Assembly: GCF_024436055.1 (NCBI RefSeq) | Contig: NZ_JANFNH010000018.1 | Coordinates: 39,297-103,296 of the forward strand | DNA length: 64,000 nt | Reading direction: 5' to 3' | Source of the DNA: Streptantibioticus rubrisoli | GTDB taxonomy: Bacteria; Actinomycetota; Actinomycetes; Streptomycetales; Streptomycetaceae | In this document: piece by piece, positions 19,276 to 29,375 of the stretch | How the letters are laid out: each line of letters starts with the position of its first letter | Position numbering within the stretch: the first letter of the stretch is position 1 | Program-made: the position numbers and the translations under genes | The notes under the pieces: model-generated | What the model saw: only the letters and a program-made list of their open reading frames with translations | The model's database searches: none | What the model was told of the DNA's origin: nothing

Positions 19276-19725
19276 ATGACCGACACCGCGCGGGCGCGCA
19301 AGCTGGCGGACCGCATCCGGGTCGTGGTCGCCGAGACCCTGCAGCGCCGGATCAAGGATCCGCGGCTGGGCTACGTGACGATCACGGACACCCGGGTCAC
19401 CGGTGACCTGCGGGAGGCGACCGTCTTCTACACGGTCTTCGGCGACGAGGAGGAGCGTGCCGCCTCCGCCGCGGCGCTGGAGAGCGCCAAGGGAGTGCTG
19501 CGCTCCGAGGTCGGCCGCCAGACCGGCGTACGGTTCACCCCCACCCTCACCTTCGTCCTCGACGCGGTCCCGGACACCGCCCGGACCATCGACGACCTGC
19601 TGGCCAAGGCGCGCGCCGCCGACGCCCAGGTCCGCGAGAGCGCCGCGGGCAAGGGCTACGCGGGCGAGGCGGACCCGTACCGCAAGCCCGCCGCGCACGA
19701 CGACGAGGAGTCGGACGAAGCGTGA
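19276..19725 (+). CDS. rbfA: Ribosome-binding factor A
   Basis: RbfA is a KH-like 30S assembly factor that binds near the 5' end of 16S rRNA. The 149-residue protein shows the core [20 protein letters not shown] near 30-49 and the helix-kink-helix [32 protein letters not shown]. The tail after about 115 is longer and acidic, as is common in actinobacteria. The start follows AAGAAGAGAG. The final GTGA is shared with the truB start, so the two genes are coupled. Confidence 0.95.
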   Translation: MTDTARARKLADRIRVVVAETLQRRIKDPRLGYVTITDTRVTGDLREATVFYTVFGDEEERAASAAALESAKGVLRSEVGRQTGVRFTPTLTFVLDAVPDTARTIDDLLAKARAADAQVRESAAGKGYAGEADPYRKPAAHDDEESDEA

Positions 19726-20630
19726 GCCAGCGCAACAGGCCGATGGGCCCGGACGGACTGGTCATTGTCGACAAGCCCGCCGGGCTCACTTCGCACACTG
19801 TGGTCTCCCGGATCAGGAAGCTCGCCGGGACCCGCCGGGTCGGCCACGCCGGCACCCTCGACCCGATGGCCACCGGTGTCCTGGTGGTCGGCGTGGAGAA
19901 GGCCACCCGGCTGCTCGGGCACCTGGCGCTGACCACCAAGACGTACCAGGCCACCATCCGGCTCGGGCAGTCCACGGTGACCGACGACGCCGAGGGCGAG
20001 GTCACCGCCACCGCCGAGGCGTGCGGGGTGACCCGGGAGGCGCTGGAGGCGGGAGTCGCCAAGCTCACCGGTGACATCCTCCAGGTGCCGTCCAAGGTCA
20101 GCGCGATCAAGATCGACGGGAAGCGCTCGTACCGCAGGGTGCTCGACGGCGAGGACGTGGAGCTGACCGCTCGGCCGATCACCGTCTCGTCCTTCGATGT
20201 GCACGCGGTACGCGAGGCGGTCGCCGAGGACGGCACCGCCCTGCTGGACGTGGACGTGACCGTCGACTGCTCCTCCGGCACCTACATCCGCGCCCTCGCC
20301 CGCGACCTCGGCGCGGACCTGGGCACCGGCGGGCATCTGACCGCGCTGCGCCGCACCCGCGTCGGCCCCTACGGCATCGAACAGGCCCGGACACTGGAGG
20401 AGTTGGCGGACGACTTCGCCGTACTGCCGATCGGGCGGGCCGCGGCCGAGGCGTTCCCGCGCTGGGACGTCAGCGCCGAGCAGGCCAAGCGGTTGATCAA
20501 CGGCGTACGGCAGAAGGCCCCCGGGCTCGGCGCCGGACCCATCGCGGTCTTCGGACCGGAGGACCGCTTCATCGCCCTGGTCGAGGAGCGGCGCGGCGAG
20601 ACCAAGATCCTCGCGGGCTTCGCCTCCTGA
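19722..20630 (+). CDS. truB: tRNA pseudouridine(55) synthase
   Basis: TruB makes pseudouridine 55 in the T-loop of tRNA. The 302-residue protein has the opening [17 protein letters not shown], the catalytic Asp in [14 protein letters not shown] (about 44-57), the RNA-binding [10 protein letters not shown] segment and the C-terminal [10 protein letters not shown] and LRRTRVGPY blocks. The GTG start overlaps the rbfA stop by 4 nt. The last codons are followed by a direct copy of the 19 bases that contain the stop codon, and then by a dispersed repeat and a strong hairpin. Confidence 0.96.
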   Translation: MSQRNRPMGPDGLVIVDKPAGLTSHTVVSRIRKLAGTRRVGHAGTLDPMATGVLVVGVEKATRLLGHLALTTKTYQATIRLGQSTVTDDAEGEVTATAEACGVTREALEAGVAKLTGDILQVPSKVSAIKIDGKRSYRRVLDGEDVELTARPITVSSFDVHAVREAVAEDGTALLDVDVTVDCSSGTYIRALARDLGADLGTGGHLTALRRTRVGPYGIEQARTLEELADDFAVLPIGRAAAEAFPRWDVSAEQAKRLINGVRQKAPGLGAGPIAVFGPEDRFIALVEERRGETKILAGFAS

Positions 20631-20660
20631 GCAGGTCAGTACCTCCTGAGCAGGTCAGTC
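20623..20660 (+). repeat. 19-bp tandem duplication across the truB stop codon
   Basis: CCTCCTGAGCAGGTCAGT occurs at 20623-20640 and again at 20642-20659, one base apart. The first copy contains the truB TGA stop. This looks like a small recent tandem duplication. Confidence 0.85.
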
Positions 20661-20680
20661 GAGCCCGCCGCGGTCCGGCA

Positions 20681-20799
20681 GCGCCCTGAAGGGGCGCGGG
20701 GCTGTGTTCATGTGCGGCTCCGCCGCGTGGGCGCGACCAGCCACAGTGGTGCCGCAGACGCGTGACGGCACATCGCCGCACCCCTCAGCGGAGCGCTGT
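20681..20799. repeat. Dispersed intergenic repeat, full copy
   Basis: This has the same hairpin head (GCGCCC-TGAA-GGGGCGC), the GTGTTCATGTGCGGCTCCGC core and the CAGCGGAGCGCT tail as the copies at 11354 and 59533, with a few substitutions. Here it follows a plus-strand gene and precedes another, so it is not restricted to convergent ends. The remaining bases of the 392-bp gap up to 21022 hold the terminator at 20814 and no gene. Confidence 0.85.
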
Positions 20800-20813
20800 G
20801 CGCCACCGTGAGC

Positions 20814-20845
20814 GCGGGCCGGGGCGGTTGGCCGCCCGGGCCCGC
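20814..20845 (+). terminator. Strong hairpin terminator after truB
   Basis: GCGGGCCGGGGCGG pairs with CCGCCCGGGCCCGC (one mismatch) around a TTGG tetraloop. Confidence 0.8.
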
Positions 20846-21022
20846 ACTCGACGATTCCCCTCCGATCTTCTCTTATCCGCCCCGAACTGCGGATTCACCC
20901 CAACGGGCAGGCGCTCGGAGTGAATCCCGTGGTGTCCGGGGGCGCTTTCGCCGCGCGCCCTGTCCTGTCGATCACCACCCGCCTACCGTCAGACGGGGGA
21001 GAGCTCGGTGGGAGGTTCGTGG

Positions 21023-24000
21023 ATGGCGCTTGGGGTCCCACCCGGCGCGGGTCAGGGAAAGGCCGATCCGGACGAGTCGCTGGTGCGGCTGTGCGATCTG
21101 GCCGGTCGGCCGCGCGGCACCGGGTTTCTCATCGACACCAACGGCACGCTGCTGACCAGCCATGAGGCCGTGGACGGGCTGCGCCGCCTGGTACTGCACG
21201 TCCGCCCGTCGCCCTCCGCCACCCTGGGCGCCAGCGCTTCGCCGCACGGCGCACACGTCGGCGAGCAGACCTTCCTGGTCGAGGCCGAGGCGATCACCCC
21301 GCTGCCGGAGCAGGGGCTGGCGCTGGTCGCCACCGAGGGGCTTGTGGTGCCTCCGCTGCCGGTCGCCGAGAGCGGACCCGCCGACCCGGACGGCTGGGTG
21401 CGGCTGCATGCCGAGGGCTGGGTGCACGCGGCCGTGGTCGGCACCGTGTCGGCCACGTACACCGCCACCGACCGCTTCCATCTGCTGGGCGAGGTCTACG
21501 AGTTGGTCACCGGAACCCCGGAGGCGCTGCGCGGCGGGCCGCTGGTCTCCGGCAGCCCGCTGGTGGACACCAGGACCGGCGCGGTGCTCGGCGTGGTGGC
21601 CACCGCCGTACACGCCGCGCACGCCGCGACCGGCTTCGCCATCCCGCTGCGCGCCGAGGGCCCGCTGGCCGAACCGCTCGCCCGCAACGCGGCCACCGTG
21701 CCCGCCTACGGCGCCCATCTGAACCTGGCCGGGGCGCTGCAGCTCACCGCCACCTCGGTCGGCTCGGCGGGCGCCGGACGCCCCCGCGATCTGCGCGAGC
21801 CGGAGCACCGACCGGCGGTCGAGGCCGAGTTGCGCAAGTTCCTGGACGGCACCGGCGAACGCGGCCCGCTGGTGCTCGGCCTGGTCGGCGACCCCGGCTG
21901 CGGCCGCACCACGGAGCTGGGCGCGCTGGCCGCCCGCCGCGCCCGGGGCGCCCGCCCCGCGCCCACCGTATGGCTGCGCGGCGCCGAACTGCGGCCCGGC
22001 GACGGCGGGTTGAAGGAGGCGGTGGAACGGGCGCTGCGGGCCGCCGGGCGGATCATCGACGCCTCGGGCGGGGTCGGCGAGGCAGGGCAGGCGGAGGGCG
22101 TCACACCCGACGCGGTGGCGCATCTGGCCCGCGCCGCGGACCGTCCGCTGCTGGTGCTGCTGGACGCGCCCGAGGAGATGCCCCCGGTGCTGGCGCACGC
22201 CCTGCCCGACTGGACCGCGGGCACCGCGAGTTGGCTGCGGGCCGCCGGAGTCAGGCTGGTGGTGGCCTGCCGCCCGGAGTACTGGGAGCGGGCCGGTGCG
22301 CTGTTCCCGGCCGAGCTGCTGTACCGGCCCGAGGCCCCCGGTACCGCGCCGGGCGGCCCCGCGCGGGCACTTCCCGCCTGCCTACGGCTCGGCGACCTCA
22401 CCCCGGAGCAGGCCGAACGGGCCCGTGAGCGCTACGGGATCCCGGACGGCGCGATCGACCCGGCGGATGCCGCGCATCCGCTGACGCTGCGGCTGCTGGC
22501 CGAGGTCCGCGCGGCCAACCCGGAGCTGGCCGGGTGCCCGGACCGGTACGCGGTCTTCTCCGCCTACCTGGACCTGGTGTGCCTGCGGATCGCGGTACGG
22601 CTCGCGGTGGCCGGTTCCGAGCAGCTCGCCGGTAGCGCGGTGCGGCGGCTGGCCGCCCGGGTCGCCGGGCAGGTGCACGAGGCGGCGCGGCAGTGCCTGG
22701 GGCCGGGCCAGGGGGAGTTGGACCGGGAGACGTTCGAGGAGGTTTTCCCGTGGCGCAGCGGCTGGGCGTCCGCGGTGCTCACCGAGGGGCTGTTGGTGCC
22801 CGCGGGCGCCGGATACCGGTTCGCGCACGAGGAGTTCGGCGACTGGCTGCAGGCCGGGCACCTCGATCTGGACGCCGCGCTGCACGCCCTGGTCCACCGC
22901 TGGCAGAGCGCGCCTCCCGACCACCAGGAGGCCCCGGTGCGGCTGCCGTCCCGCCCGGTGACGACGGTGCGCACCGGCACCCACGACGACCGGCTGCCAC
23001 CGCCCCCGCCCGCCCCCTCCGTCGCCCCCACCCAGCCGCCGCACGCGCTGCCGGTGCCCCGGCACCGGATCGGCCCGGTGGTGCAGGCCCTGCTGCTGGC
23101 CGGGCGGCGGGACGGCACGGCCGAACTCGCCCACCGGCTCGACGACTTGATCGGCGCGCTGGACGCGGGCGCGGCGGAGCCCACCCGGCTGGTGACCGGC
23201 GGCCAGCCGCCGGACCGGACGCACGGCCGCGGCGCCGACGCGTCCGACGAGCGGCGCGCGGACGCCACCTGGTGGGCGGCGCACCTGCTCGGCGAGGTGC
23301 TGCTGCGCGTCCCCGACGCCGCGCCGTACCGCGATGTGCTGCGGCGGCTGGCGGAGCGGATCACCGTGCGCTCACTGCGGCACGGCGGGTTCGACTCGCC
23401 GCGACTGCCCGCCGGGCTGGCCGAGTTCGGCCCCTGGTTCTGGCTGCGGCTGCCGCTGGACACCGCGGCCCGGCTGGATCTGCTGCGGCTACTGCTGCCC
23501 GCCGACGGGCCGCCCCCGGCCAGAAGCCGCGGCACGGGCGGGGACCGGTTCCTGACCGCGGCCGGTGAACTGCTGTGCGCCGACGCGGACGTGGCGCTGC
23601 CGCTGATCTGCGGCTGGTTCGACGACGACCGGCCGCTGCCCGCCGCCCCGGGACCGGGCCGTACCCCGACGGTGGCGTCCGCCGCCCAGGCGCTGCTGCA
23701 CACCCACCGGCACCGCGCCATCGACGCGCTGACCGAGGCGCTGGTCGCGGCCGCCCATCCGCGCGCCGACGAACTGCTCGCCTCGCTCGCCGAGGACGAG
23801 CCCTCCGCGCTGTGCCGCGCGGTGGACCGCTGGGCGCACGACGACCGCCCGGAACGCCATGTGGCCGCCGCGGCCTACGGATTGCGCGCCGCCACCCACG
23901 TCACCTCCGAGGCGGACCGCCAACTGCTGCGCTACGCCGCCCTGGCCCTGCTCGGCCGCAGCGACACCTGCTCACTGCACGGCGCGGCGCTCGCGTTGCT

Positions 24001-24517
24001 GGTACGGGACCCGGTGACCCGCAACCGCTATCTGGAGCGGGCGCTGGCCCGCTTCGCGGCGGCGGACCCGTACATTCCGGCGAGCGTGCTGGGCGCCGCG
24101 CTGGCCACCCATCCCGAGCCGGTACTGGCCGCCTTCCAGGCCCGGCTGCGCGAGCCGGGCCCACGTGCCGCCGAGGTACTGGCCGAGCTGGCCCGGGTCA
24201 CCACCCCGGCACTGGCCCGCCGCGCCGCGGCGCTCGTCCGCGCTTACGCGGAGCACTGCCCGGAGGGCGCCCGCGACGTGGCCGACTACCTCGAACTGCG
24301 CCTGGAACAAGGCCCCGGCGCCCGCGCCGTCCTCTTCCCACTGGCGGTCGGCCTGCTACGCGACCCCCGGGCCGAAGTACGCAGAGCACTCGCGCCCGTA
24401 CTCACCGCATCCGGCTCCGCGGTCTCGCGCCCCCTGCGACGGGAACTCCTCCAGGTCCTCCTGGAAGACGAACACGACGCGGCGGTGCTGGAAGCGGTCC
24501 GCCGCGGCACGGCCTGA
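21023..24517 (+). CDS. Trypsin-like domain / STAND-like NTPase / helical-repeat fusion protein
   Basis: The 1164-residue protein has three parts. Residues about 15-215 form a trypsin-like domain with TSHEAV (His47) and VSGSPLVD (Ser176). The expected Asp position in the QGLALV motif is Gly98, so the triad looks incomplete. Residues about 260-580 form a P-loop NTPase with GDPGCGRTT at 289-297 (Arg in place of the usual Lys) and a Walker-B-like LLVLLDAPEEM near 376-386. The rest, about 590-1164, is Ala/Leu-rich helical repeat, HEAT-like, with a Pro-rich linker near 650-680. This order is that of protease-NTPase signalling or conflict proteins. The ATG at 21023 has GGGAGG 7 nt upstream. No signal peptide or membrane segment is seen, and its function is unknown. 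Confidence 0.7.
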   Translation: MALGVPPGAGQGKADPDESLVRLCDLAGRPRGTGFLIDTNGTLLTSHEAVDGLRRLVLHVRPSPSATLGASASPHGAHVGEQTFLVEAEAITPLPEQGLALVATEGLVVPPLPVAESGPADPDGWVRLHAEGWVHAAVVGTVSATYTATDRFHLLGEVYELVTGTPEALRGGPLVSGSPLVDTRTGAVLGVVATAVHAAHAATGFAIPLRAEGPLAEPLARNAATVPAYGAHLNLAGALQLTATSVGSAGAGRPRDLREPEHRPAVEAELRKFLDGTGERGPLVLGLVGDPGCGRTTELGALAARRARGARPAPTVWLRGAELRPGDGGLKEAVERALRAAGRIIDASGGVGEAGQAEGVTPDAVAHLARAADRPLLVLLDAPEEMPPVLAHALPDWTAGTASWLRAAGVRLVVACRPEYWERAGALFPAELLYRPEAPGTAPGGPARALPACLRLGDLTPEQAERARERYGIPDGAIDPADAAHPLTLRLLAEVRAANPELAGCPDRYAVFSAYLDLVCLRIAVRLAVAGSEQLAGSAVRRLAARVAGQVHEAARQCLGPGQGELDRETFEEVFPWRSGWASAVLTEGLLVPAGAGYRFAHEEFGDWLQAGHLDLDAALHALVHRWQSAPPDHQEAPVRLPSRPVTTVRTGTHDDRLPPPPPAPSVAPTQPPHALPVPRHRIGPVVQALLLAGRRDGTAELAHRLDDLIGALDAGAAEPTRLVTGGQPPDRTHGRGADASDERRADATWWAAHLLGEVLLRVPDAAPYRDVLRRLAERITVRSLRHGGFDSPRLPAGLAEFGPWFWLRLPLDTAARLDLLRLLLPADGPPPARSRGTGGDRFLTAAGELLCADADVALPLICGWFDDDRPLPAAPGPGRTPTVASAAQALLHTHRHRAIDALTEALVAAAHPRADELLASLAEDEPSALCRAVDRWAHDDRPERHVAAAAYGLRAATHVTSEADRQLLRYAALALLGRSDTCSLHGAALALLVRDPVTRNRYLERALARFAAADPYIPASVLGAALATHPEPVLAAFQARLREPGPRAAEVLAELARVTTPALARRAAALVRAYAEHCPEGARDVADYLELRLEQGPGARAVLFPLAVGLLRDPRAEVRRALAPVLTASGSAVSRPLRRELLQVLLEDEHDAAVLEAVRRGTA

Positions 24518-24518
24518 G

Positions 24519-24580
24519 CGCGGCCCCGAAGGGGCGCAGGAAACCGCGCGACCAGCCACCATGGTGCGGTGGCGGCTGGG
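24519..24580. repeat. Variant dispersed repeat with hairpins
   Basis: GCCCC-GAA-GGGGC is followed by a GCGCGACCAGCCACC block shared with the other repeat copies, but the middle is different (GCAGGAAACC). CCAGCCACC can also pair with the nearby GGTGGCGGCTGG. It ends the protease-NTPase gene. The remaining bases to 24718 show nothing further. Confidence 0.6.
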
Positions 24581-24718
24581 CGGGAGAACAGACCCCGAAG
24601 CCCCCGGCCCAGAGGGAGAAAACCCCAGGACAGGAACCCGAACCCACAGCCAGCGCGGCGACATGGCACTCTTGGACCGGCACACTGGAATTTCTGTTGC
24701 GGGCGAGGAGCGGTCACT

Positions 24719-25660
24719 GTGGAGCGCTGGCGGGGCTTGGAGGACGTTCCCCAGGGGTGGGGGCGCGGCGTCGTCACCATCGGCTCGTACGACGGCGTCC
24801 ACCGCGGGCACCAGCTGATCATCGGACGCGCCGTGGAGCGCGCCCGCGAGCTCGGCATCCCGTCGGTCGTGGTCACCTTCGACCCGCACCCCAGCGAGGT
24901 GGTCCGCCCCGGCAGCCACCCGCCGCTGCTGGCCGCGCACCACCGGCGCGCCGAGCTGATGGAACAGCTCGGCGTCGACGCGCTGCTGATCCTCCCGTTC
25001 ACCACCGAGTTCTCCCAGCTCTCGCCGGGCGACTTCGTCCGCACGGTGCTGGTCGAGGCGCTGGGCGCCAAGCTCGTGGTCGAGGGCCCGAACTTCCGCT
25101 TCGGCCACAAGGCCGCTGGCGACGTGGAGTACCTCTCGGCGCTCGGCCTGAAGTACGACTACCAGGTCGAGGTCGTCGACCTGTACATGCGCGGCACGGC
25201 GGGCGGCGGCGAGCCGTTCTCCTCCACGCTGGTGCGCCGACTGGTCGCCGAGGGCGATGTCACCGGTGCCATGGAGATCCTCGGCCGCCCGCACCGCGTC
25301 GAGGGCGTGGTGGTACGCGGCGCCCAGCGTGGCCGGGAACTGGGCTACCCCACCGCCAACGTGGAGACGCTGCCGCACTCGGCGATCCCCGCCGACGGCG
25401 TCTACGCGGGATGGCTGGTGGTCGACGGCGAGTCGATGCCCGCCGCCATCTCGGTCGGCACCAACCCGACCTTCGACGGCACCCAGCGCACCGTGGAGGC
25501 CTACGCCATCGACCGGGTGGGCCTGGATCTGTACGGGCTGCACGTGGCCGTCGACTTCTACGCCTTCCTGCGCGGCCAGGAGAAGTTCGACTCGATCGAC
25601 GCCCTGCTGGAACGCATGGCCATCGACGTGAAGCGGGCCCGCGAACTCGTGGAGGCGTAA
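24719..25660 (+). CDS. ribF: Bifunctional riboflavin kinase / FAD synthetase
   Basis: RibF phosphorylates riboflavin to FMN and adenylates FMN to FAD. The N-terminal nucleotidyltransferase half (about 1-180) has GSYDGVHRGHQ near residue 22 and VTFDPHPSEVV. The C-terminal kinase half has VVRGAQRGRELGYPTANVE near 195-213 and the later GLDLYGLHVAVDFYAFLRGQEKFDS block. Length is 313 residues, the usual size. The GTG at 24719 follows GAGGAG and gives the family N-terminus; the longer upstream frame runs into repeat DNA. A perfect 15-bp terminator follows. Confidence 0.95.
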   Translation: MERWRGLEDVPQGWGRGVVTIGSYDGVHRGHQLIIGRAVERARELGIPSVVVTFDPHPSEVVRPGSHPPLLAAHHRRAELMEQLGVDALLILPFTTEFSQLSPGDFVRTVLVEALGAKLVVEGPNFRFGHKAAGDVEYLSALGLKYDYQVEVVDLYMRGTAGGGEPFSSTLVRRLVAEGDVTGAMEILGRPHRVEGVVVRGAQRGRELGYPTANVETLPHSAIPADGVYAGWLVVDGESMPAAISVGTNPTFDGTQRTVEAYAIDRVGLDLYGLHVAVDFYAFLRGQEKFDSIDALLERMAIDVKRARELVEA

Positions 25661-25678
25661 GCCGCGGAACCGCCTTGT

Positions 25679-25714
25679 GGGGAAGGGCCGGACGAGAGTG
25701 TCCGGCCCTTCCCC
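25679..25714. terminator. Bidirectional hairpin terminator between ribF and the type VII locus
   Basis: GGGGAAGGGCCGGAC pairs perfectly with GTCCGGCCCTTCCCC around GAGAGT. It serves the convergent ends of ribF and the EspI-like ATPase gene. Confidence 0.92.
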
Positions 25715-25720
25715 ATGTGC

Positions 25721-28282
25721 TCACTGCTGCGGCGGCGGATAGCCGTACCCCTGCTGGGGCTGCGGCCAGCCGGGCGGCGGGGTCTCACCGCCGGGCTGGC
25801 CCGGTCCGGGCTGCGGCGCACCGGCGGGGCTGGGCGCGGACTGGGCCTGGGTCTGGGACGGCGGCTGCGGCGGCCAGCCCTGCGGCGCGCCCGGCTGACC
25901 GTACGGCGGCTGCGGCGGCTGGGCCTCGCCGTACGGACCGTAGGGGCCGGGCGCCGCGTAGTAACCGGGCTGCGGCTGGCCCGGGATGGGCGGAGCCATC
26001 TGCGGCGGCATCCCGCCGCCCTCGCCCTGTGTCCACAGCCCCTGCGCCTGCTGGGCCCGCGCGAAGTCCTCGGCGACCATCGCGGCCAGGTTGAAGTACG
26101 CCTCGCGGGTCTTCGGCCGCATCATGTCCAGGTCGACCTCGGCGCCCGCCGCCAGGTGCTCGTCGAACGGGACCACGACCACGCCGCGGCACCGCGTCTC
26201 GAAGTGCGCCACGATGTCCTCGACCTTGATCATCTTCCCGGTCTCGCGCACCCCGGAGATCACCGTGATGCTGCGCTGCACCAGATCCGCGTAGCCGTGC
26301 GCGGACAGCCAGTCGAGGGTGGTGCTCGCACTGCTCGCGCCGTCCACGGACGGGGTGGAAATGATGATCAACTGCTCGGCGAGGTCCAGCACTCCGCGCA
26401 TCGCGCTGTAGAGCAGACCGGTGCCCGAGTCGGTGAGGATGATCGGGTACTGGCGGCCGAGCACGTCGATGGCGCGCCGGTAGTCCTCGTCGTTGAACGT
26501 GGTCGACACGGCCGGGTCCACGTCGTTGGCGATGATCTCCAGACCGGAGGGCGCCTGCGAGGTGAACCGGCGGATGTCCATGTAGCTGTGCAGATGCGGG
26601 ATGTGCTGCACCAGGTCGCGAATGGTCGCCCCGGTCTCCCGGCGCACCCGGCGGCCGAGCGTTCCCGCGTCCGGGTTGGCGTCGATGGCCAGGATCTTGT
26701 CCTGGCGCTCGGAGGCCAGCGTGGAGCCGAGCGCGGTGGTGGTCGTGGTCTTGCCCACACCGCCCTTGAGGCTGATCACCGCTATCCGGTAGCAGGACAG
26801 CACCGGGGTGCGGATCAGCTCCAGCTTCCGCTGCCGCTCGGCCTCGGCCGCCTTGCCGCCCAGACTGAACCGCGACCGGCCGGGGATGTTGCTGCCCGGC
26901 TTCTTGGCCTTGGGCTGGTTGCGCAGCAGCCGGTCGGAGGACAGCTCCACGGCGGCCGTGTACCCCAGCGGCGCCCCGCCGACAGTGCGCTGCCGCTGGT
27001 CGGGGGTGATCGCGGGCCAGTCACCGGTACGGGGGTCGGCGGGCTGTGCGGCCTGCTGCTGCTCGGGGTTCGCGGGCGGCGGCAGCGGCGCACCCTGATG
27101 CGGGAAGCCGTAAGAGGACTGCGGCATCGGCGCGTTGGGCGCGTTGGGCACCGGCGGCTGCGGGAAACCGGGACCGGGCTGCTGCGGTGGCAGCGGCGCA
27201 CCCTGACCGACCGCAGGGCCGTACGGCGCCTGCGGTGGCAGCGGCGCGCCGGTTGCCGGATTCGCCGCGTGGGGACCGTTCGGCGCGTTGGGCGCGGGCG
27301 GCTGCGGGAAGCCGTAACCGGGTTGCTGCGGCCCGGGTTGCTGCGGTACGGGCGGCTGCGGCGCCTGGAACTGCGGCGGCAGCGGCGGTACGGCGTGCTG
27401 CGGCGGGGCCTGCGGAGGCGGCGGCTGCAGCGGCCACGCGGAGTCGGCCACCGGCTGCTGCGGTACGGGCGGTTGCGGCGCGGGCGGTTGCGGCGCGGGC
27501 GGCTGCGGCGCGGGCGGTGACCACGGCTGGGCGCCGCTTGGCGGCGCCGAGTCGCCGGTGGCGGCAACGGGCGCCGTCGGCCCGGGAGTTGGCAGGTGCG
27601 GCGCCGGGGGCTGGGGTACGGCGTCGCGCGGTTCCTCCGCGGCGGGGGCCGCCTCCGCGGGCTCGTCCTGCGCGGTGGCCTGCGCCTTCGGCGGTGCCTC
27701 CTGCGCGGTGGCGTCCGCGTCCGCCGCATTCGGCTCGGCGCTCTGCGCGGGCTTGGCGGCCTTGGGCGACAGAGCCGAGAACTTCATGGTGGACTCACTG
27801 CGGACGGCACCCAGCGGCGGCTCGTCCTTGGCGTCCTCGGAGCCCTCGGAGCCCTTGGCGTCCGGCTCCTCGGCACTGGCGGCGCTGGCCGGGTCCGGCG
27901 TCCCGGGTGCGCCACTGGCGTCGGCGGAGCTGGTGGCCGGGCCGCCCGGCGTACCGGGCGTCTTGGCCAGGCCCGGGAAGGCGGGCTCGGCGCCGTCAAC
28001 CGGCATAGCGCTGGCAGGCGTCGACCAGCCCGGTCCCTCCGCGCCGTGGCCCGGCACCGACTGCGGTGCCGGGGTGGGCGCGGACGGCGGCGCCATCTCG
28101 GGCGCGGCGACCGGCGGTTGCGGCGCCGGTGGCTCCGGGGCCGCCGAGGTGGCGGCGGAACCGCTCTCCTCGCTGTTCGTCATGTACCAGGCGGGCGGGG
28201 TGTAGTCGATGGTGAACTCGCCGGTGTGGTCGGCGTCGGTCGACCGCCCGTCGCCGCGGTTCTCGTCCCGGTCGGTGCTCAC
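25721..28282 (-). CDS. EspI-like Pro-rich MinD/ParA ATPase of the type VII locus (SCO5717 family)
   Basis: The 853-residue protein has a long Pro/Gln/Ala-rich disordered N-terminal part (about 1-430) with repeated PQPPAP units. A MinD/ParA-type ATPase follows (about 470-740) with the deviant Walker [11 protein letters not shown], whose Lys is residue 511. The tail is again Pro/Gln-rich. This layout matches the mycobacterial EspI protein, which tunes ESX-1 export with ATP level, and the streptomycete growth-regulating SCO5717 family. The GTG at 28282 has GGAGG just before it. It has its own promoter-like site at 28505-28535, so it can be expressed apart from eccE. It is not a chromosome-partition ParA: no parB neighbour is present. 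Confidence 0.85.
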   Translation of the reverse strand: MSTDRDENRGDGRSTDADHTGEFTIDYTPPAWYMTNSEESGSAATSAAPEPPAPQPPVAAPEMAPPSAPTPAPQSVPGHGAEGPGWSTPASAMPVDGAEPAFPGLAKTPGTPGGPATSSADASGAPGTPDPASAASAEEPDAKGSEGSEDAKDEPPLGAVRSESTMKFSALSPKAAKPAQSAEPNAADADATAQEAPPKAQATAQDEPAEAAPAAEEPRDAVPQPPAPHLPTPGPTAPVAATGDSAPPSGAQPWSPPAPQPPAPQPPAPQPPVPQQPVADSAWPLQPPPPQAPPQHAVPPLPPQFQAPQPPVPQQPGPQQPGYGFPQPPAPNAPNGPHAANPATGAPLPPQAPYGPAVGQGAPLPPQQPGPGFPQPPVPNAPNAPMPQSSYGFPHQGAPLPPPANPEQQQAAQPADPRTGDWPAITPDQRQRTVGGAPLGYTAAVELSSDRLLRNQPKAKKPGSNIPGRSRFSLGGKAAEAERQRKLELIRTPVLSCYRIAVISLKGGVGKTTTTTALGSTLASERQDKILAIDANPDAGTLGRRVRRETGATIRDLVQHIPHLHSYMDIRRFTSQAPSGLEIIANDVDPAVSTTFNDEDYRRAIDVLGRQYPIILTDSGTGLLYSAMRGVLDLAEQLIIISTPSVDGASSASTTLDWLSAHGYADLVQRSITVISGVRETGKMIKVEDIVAHFETRCRGVVVVPFDEHLAAGAEVDLDMMRPKTREAYFNLAAMVAEDFARAQQAQGLWTQGEGGGMPPQMAPPIPGQPQPGYYAAPGPYGPYGEAQPPQPPYGQPGAPQGWPPQPPSQTQAQSAPSPAGAPQPGPGQPGGETPPPGWPQPQQGYGYPPPQQ

Positions 28283-28504
28283 TGTGCCTCCTGGATTGCT
28301 GTCATGCTCGCGAACGGCATGTCGTACGCCGGGGTCTGCGGCACGGGTGGGGTGGTCGTCGCCGCGCAGGCTCGCGCCATCGATGGTTCCTCCCCGTACC
28401 GCGGCAGCCCATCCGGCCTGTTGCTGCGGTCCCCTCGGTCTCAGGGGGCCGCGGAGGCTGATTCGGGATACCTGCCCTCGTGTGCTCCTGCCGCTCTGGA
28501 GGAC

Positions 28505-28535
28505 AGCCTAATCATCAGGTGCCCCTCCGTGTCAG
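28505..28535 (-). promoter_or_regulatory. Putative promoter of the EspI-like ATPase gene
   Basis: On the minus strand CTGACA is followed after 19 nt by TAGGCT, close to the principal-sigma consensus. It would give a leader of about 215 nt. The 325-bp gap 28283-28607 that holds it contains no other gene. Confidence 0.5.
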
Positions 28536-28607
28536 GCCCGCCCCCGCCGTCCGCGGCGCATCGGCCATCGGCGGCCGTACCGCCCGCCGGGCAACGGGCA
28601 CCCGGTG

Positions 28608-29375
28608 TCAGTCCACCCGGCGGGCGACCCCCAGCAGCCCGGTCTCGGCGTCGGTGGGCTGGGTCATCACGAACTGACGGTGCGTACGGGTGCACCACAG
28701 CGCGAAGTTGTCGCCCAGCCCGGACAGCGCACCGACGTCCGACGCGGGCAACGCCATGATCCGGCCGATCACCTCGGCCTCGTCCGGCGAGACCCGCTGC
28801 ACCCCGACGAGCGTGGCGCTCTCCAGGAACCGCGGCGCCGTCGGCCCCAGATACGGCAGCAGCGTCAGCACCGACTGCCACGGAGCCGCCGCCACCCGCC
28901 CGCGCGGCGGCCGGATCCCCGCGTCCCGCACCACCAGCACCGGAGAGCCCACCGACGGACCCTGCGGTGGCACCCGCCCCACCTCGTGCACCGTCACACA
29001 CTGCTGGCCGCCACCGGCCGCCTGCGCCAACGGCGCCCACGCCTGCGGCCGTCCGGTCTCCACCGCGATCCGCGCCCCGGTGGCCGCCGCGCGCAGCGCG
29101 ATCACCTGGGCCGTCCACAGGCCGCCGACCAACACGACCTCCAACGGTGTCGGCCGGTTGATACCGAGCACCGCTGGCTGGTTCTGCGCGTCCACGCCGA
29201 TGACCACACCGTCGTCACCGACCGGCACACCCACCGCCGACAGCTGCCCGGCGGGCAGCACATGCCGGGAGCGGCGCGGCCCGAGCAGGCCGAACCCCAA
29301 CCTGGCCCGCGCGCCCCGGACTTCCCGCTCCACGCCCGACGCCGTACCGGCCTCGGACACCGCCGAAGAGGCCAT
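28608..29375 (-). CDS. Uncharacterised protein linked to type VII secretion
   Basis: The 255-residue protein has no signal peptide or membrane segment. The N-terminal half is beta-strand-rich with repeated Val/Gly runs (VPVGDDGVVIGVDAQNQPAV). The C-terminal half contains LLPYLGPTAPRF and ends with FALWCTRTHRQFVMTQPTDAETGLLG. I do not recognise a domain. Its ATG overlaps the eccE stop by one base (TGATG), which means tight coupling and suggests that it works with EccE at the export complex, possibly as a cytoplasmic accessory factor. Genes in this position are conserved in the streptomycete locus as I know it, but no function is established. Confidence 0.65.
   Translation of the reverse strand: MASSAVSEAGTASGVEREVRGARARLGFGLLGPRRSRHVLPAGQLSAVGVPVGDDGVVIGVDAQNQPAVLGINRPTPLEVVLVGGLWTAQVIALRAAATGARIAVETGRPQAWAPLAQAAGGGQQCVTVHEVGRVPPQGPSVGSPVLVVRDAGIRPPRGRVAAAPWQSVLTLLPYLGPTAPRFLESATLVGVQRVSPDEAEVIGRIMALPASDVGALSGLGDNFALWCTRTHRQFVMTQPTDAETGLLGVARRVD

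Noticed and set aside
26749..26764. Chromosome-partition ParA reading of the EspI-like ATPase
   Set aside because: The Walker A motif is ParA/MinD-like, but there is no parB or parS nearby and the Pro-rich halves plus type VII neighbours fit the EspI group.
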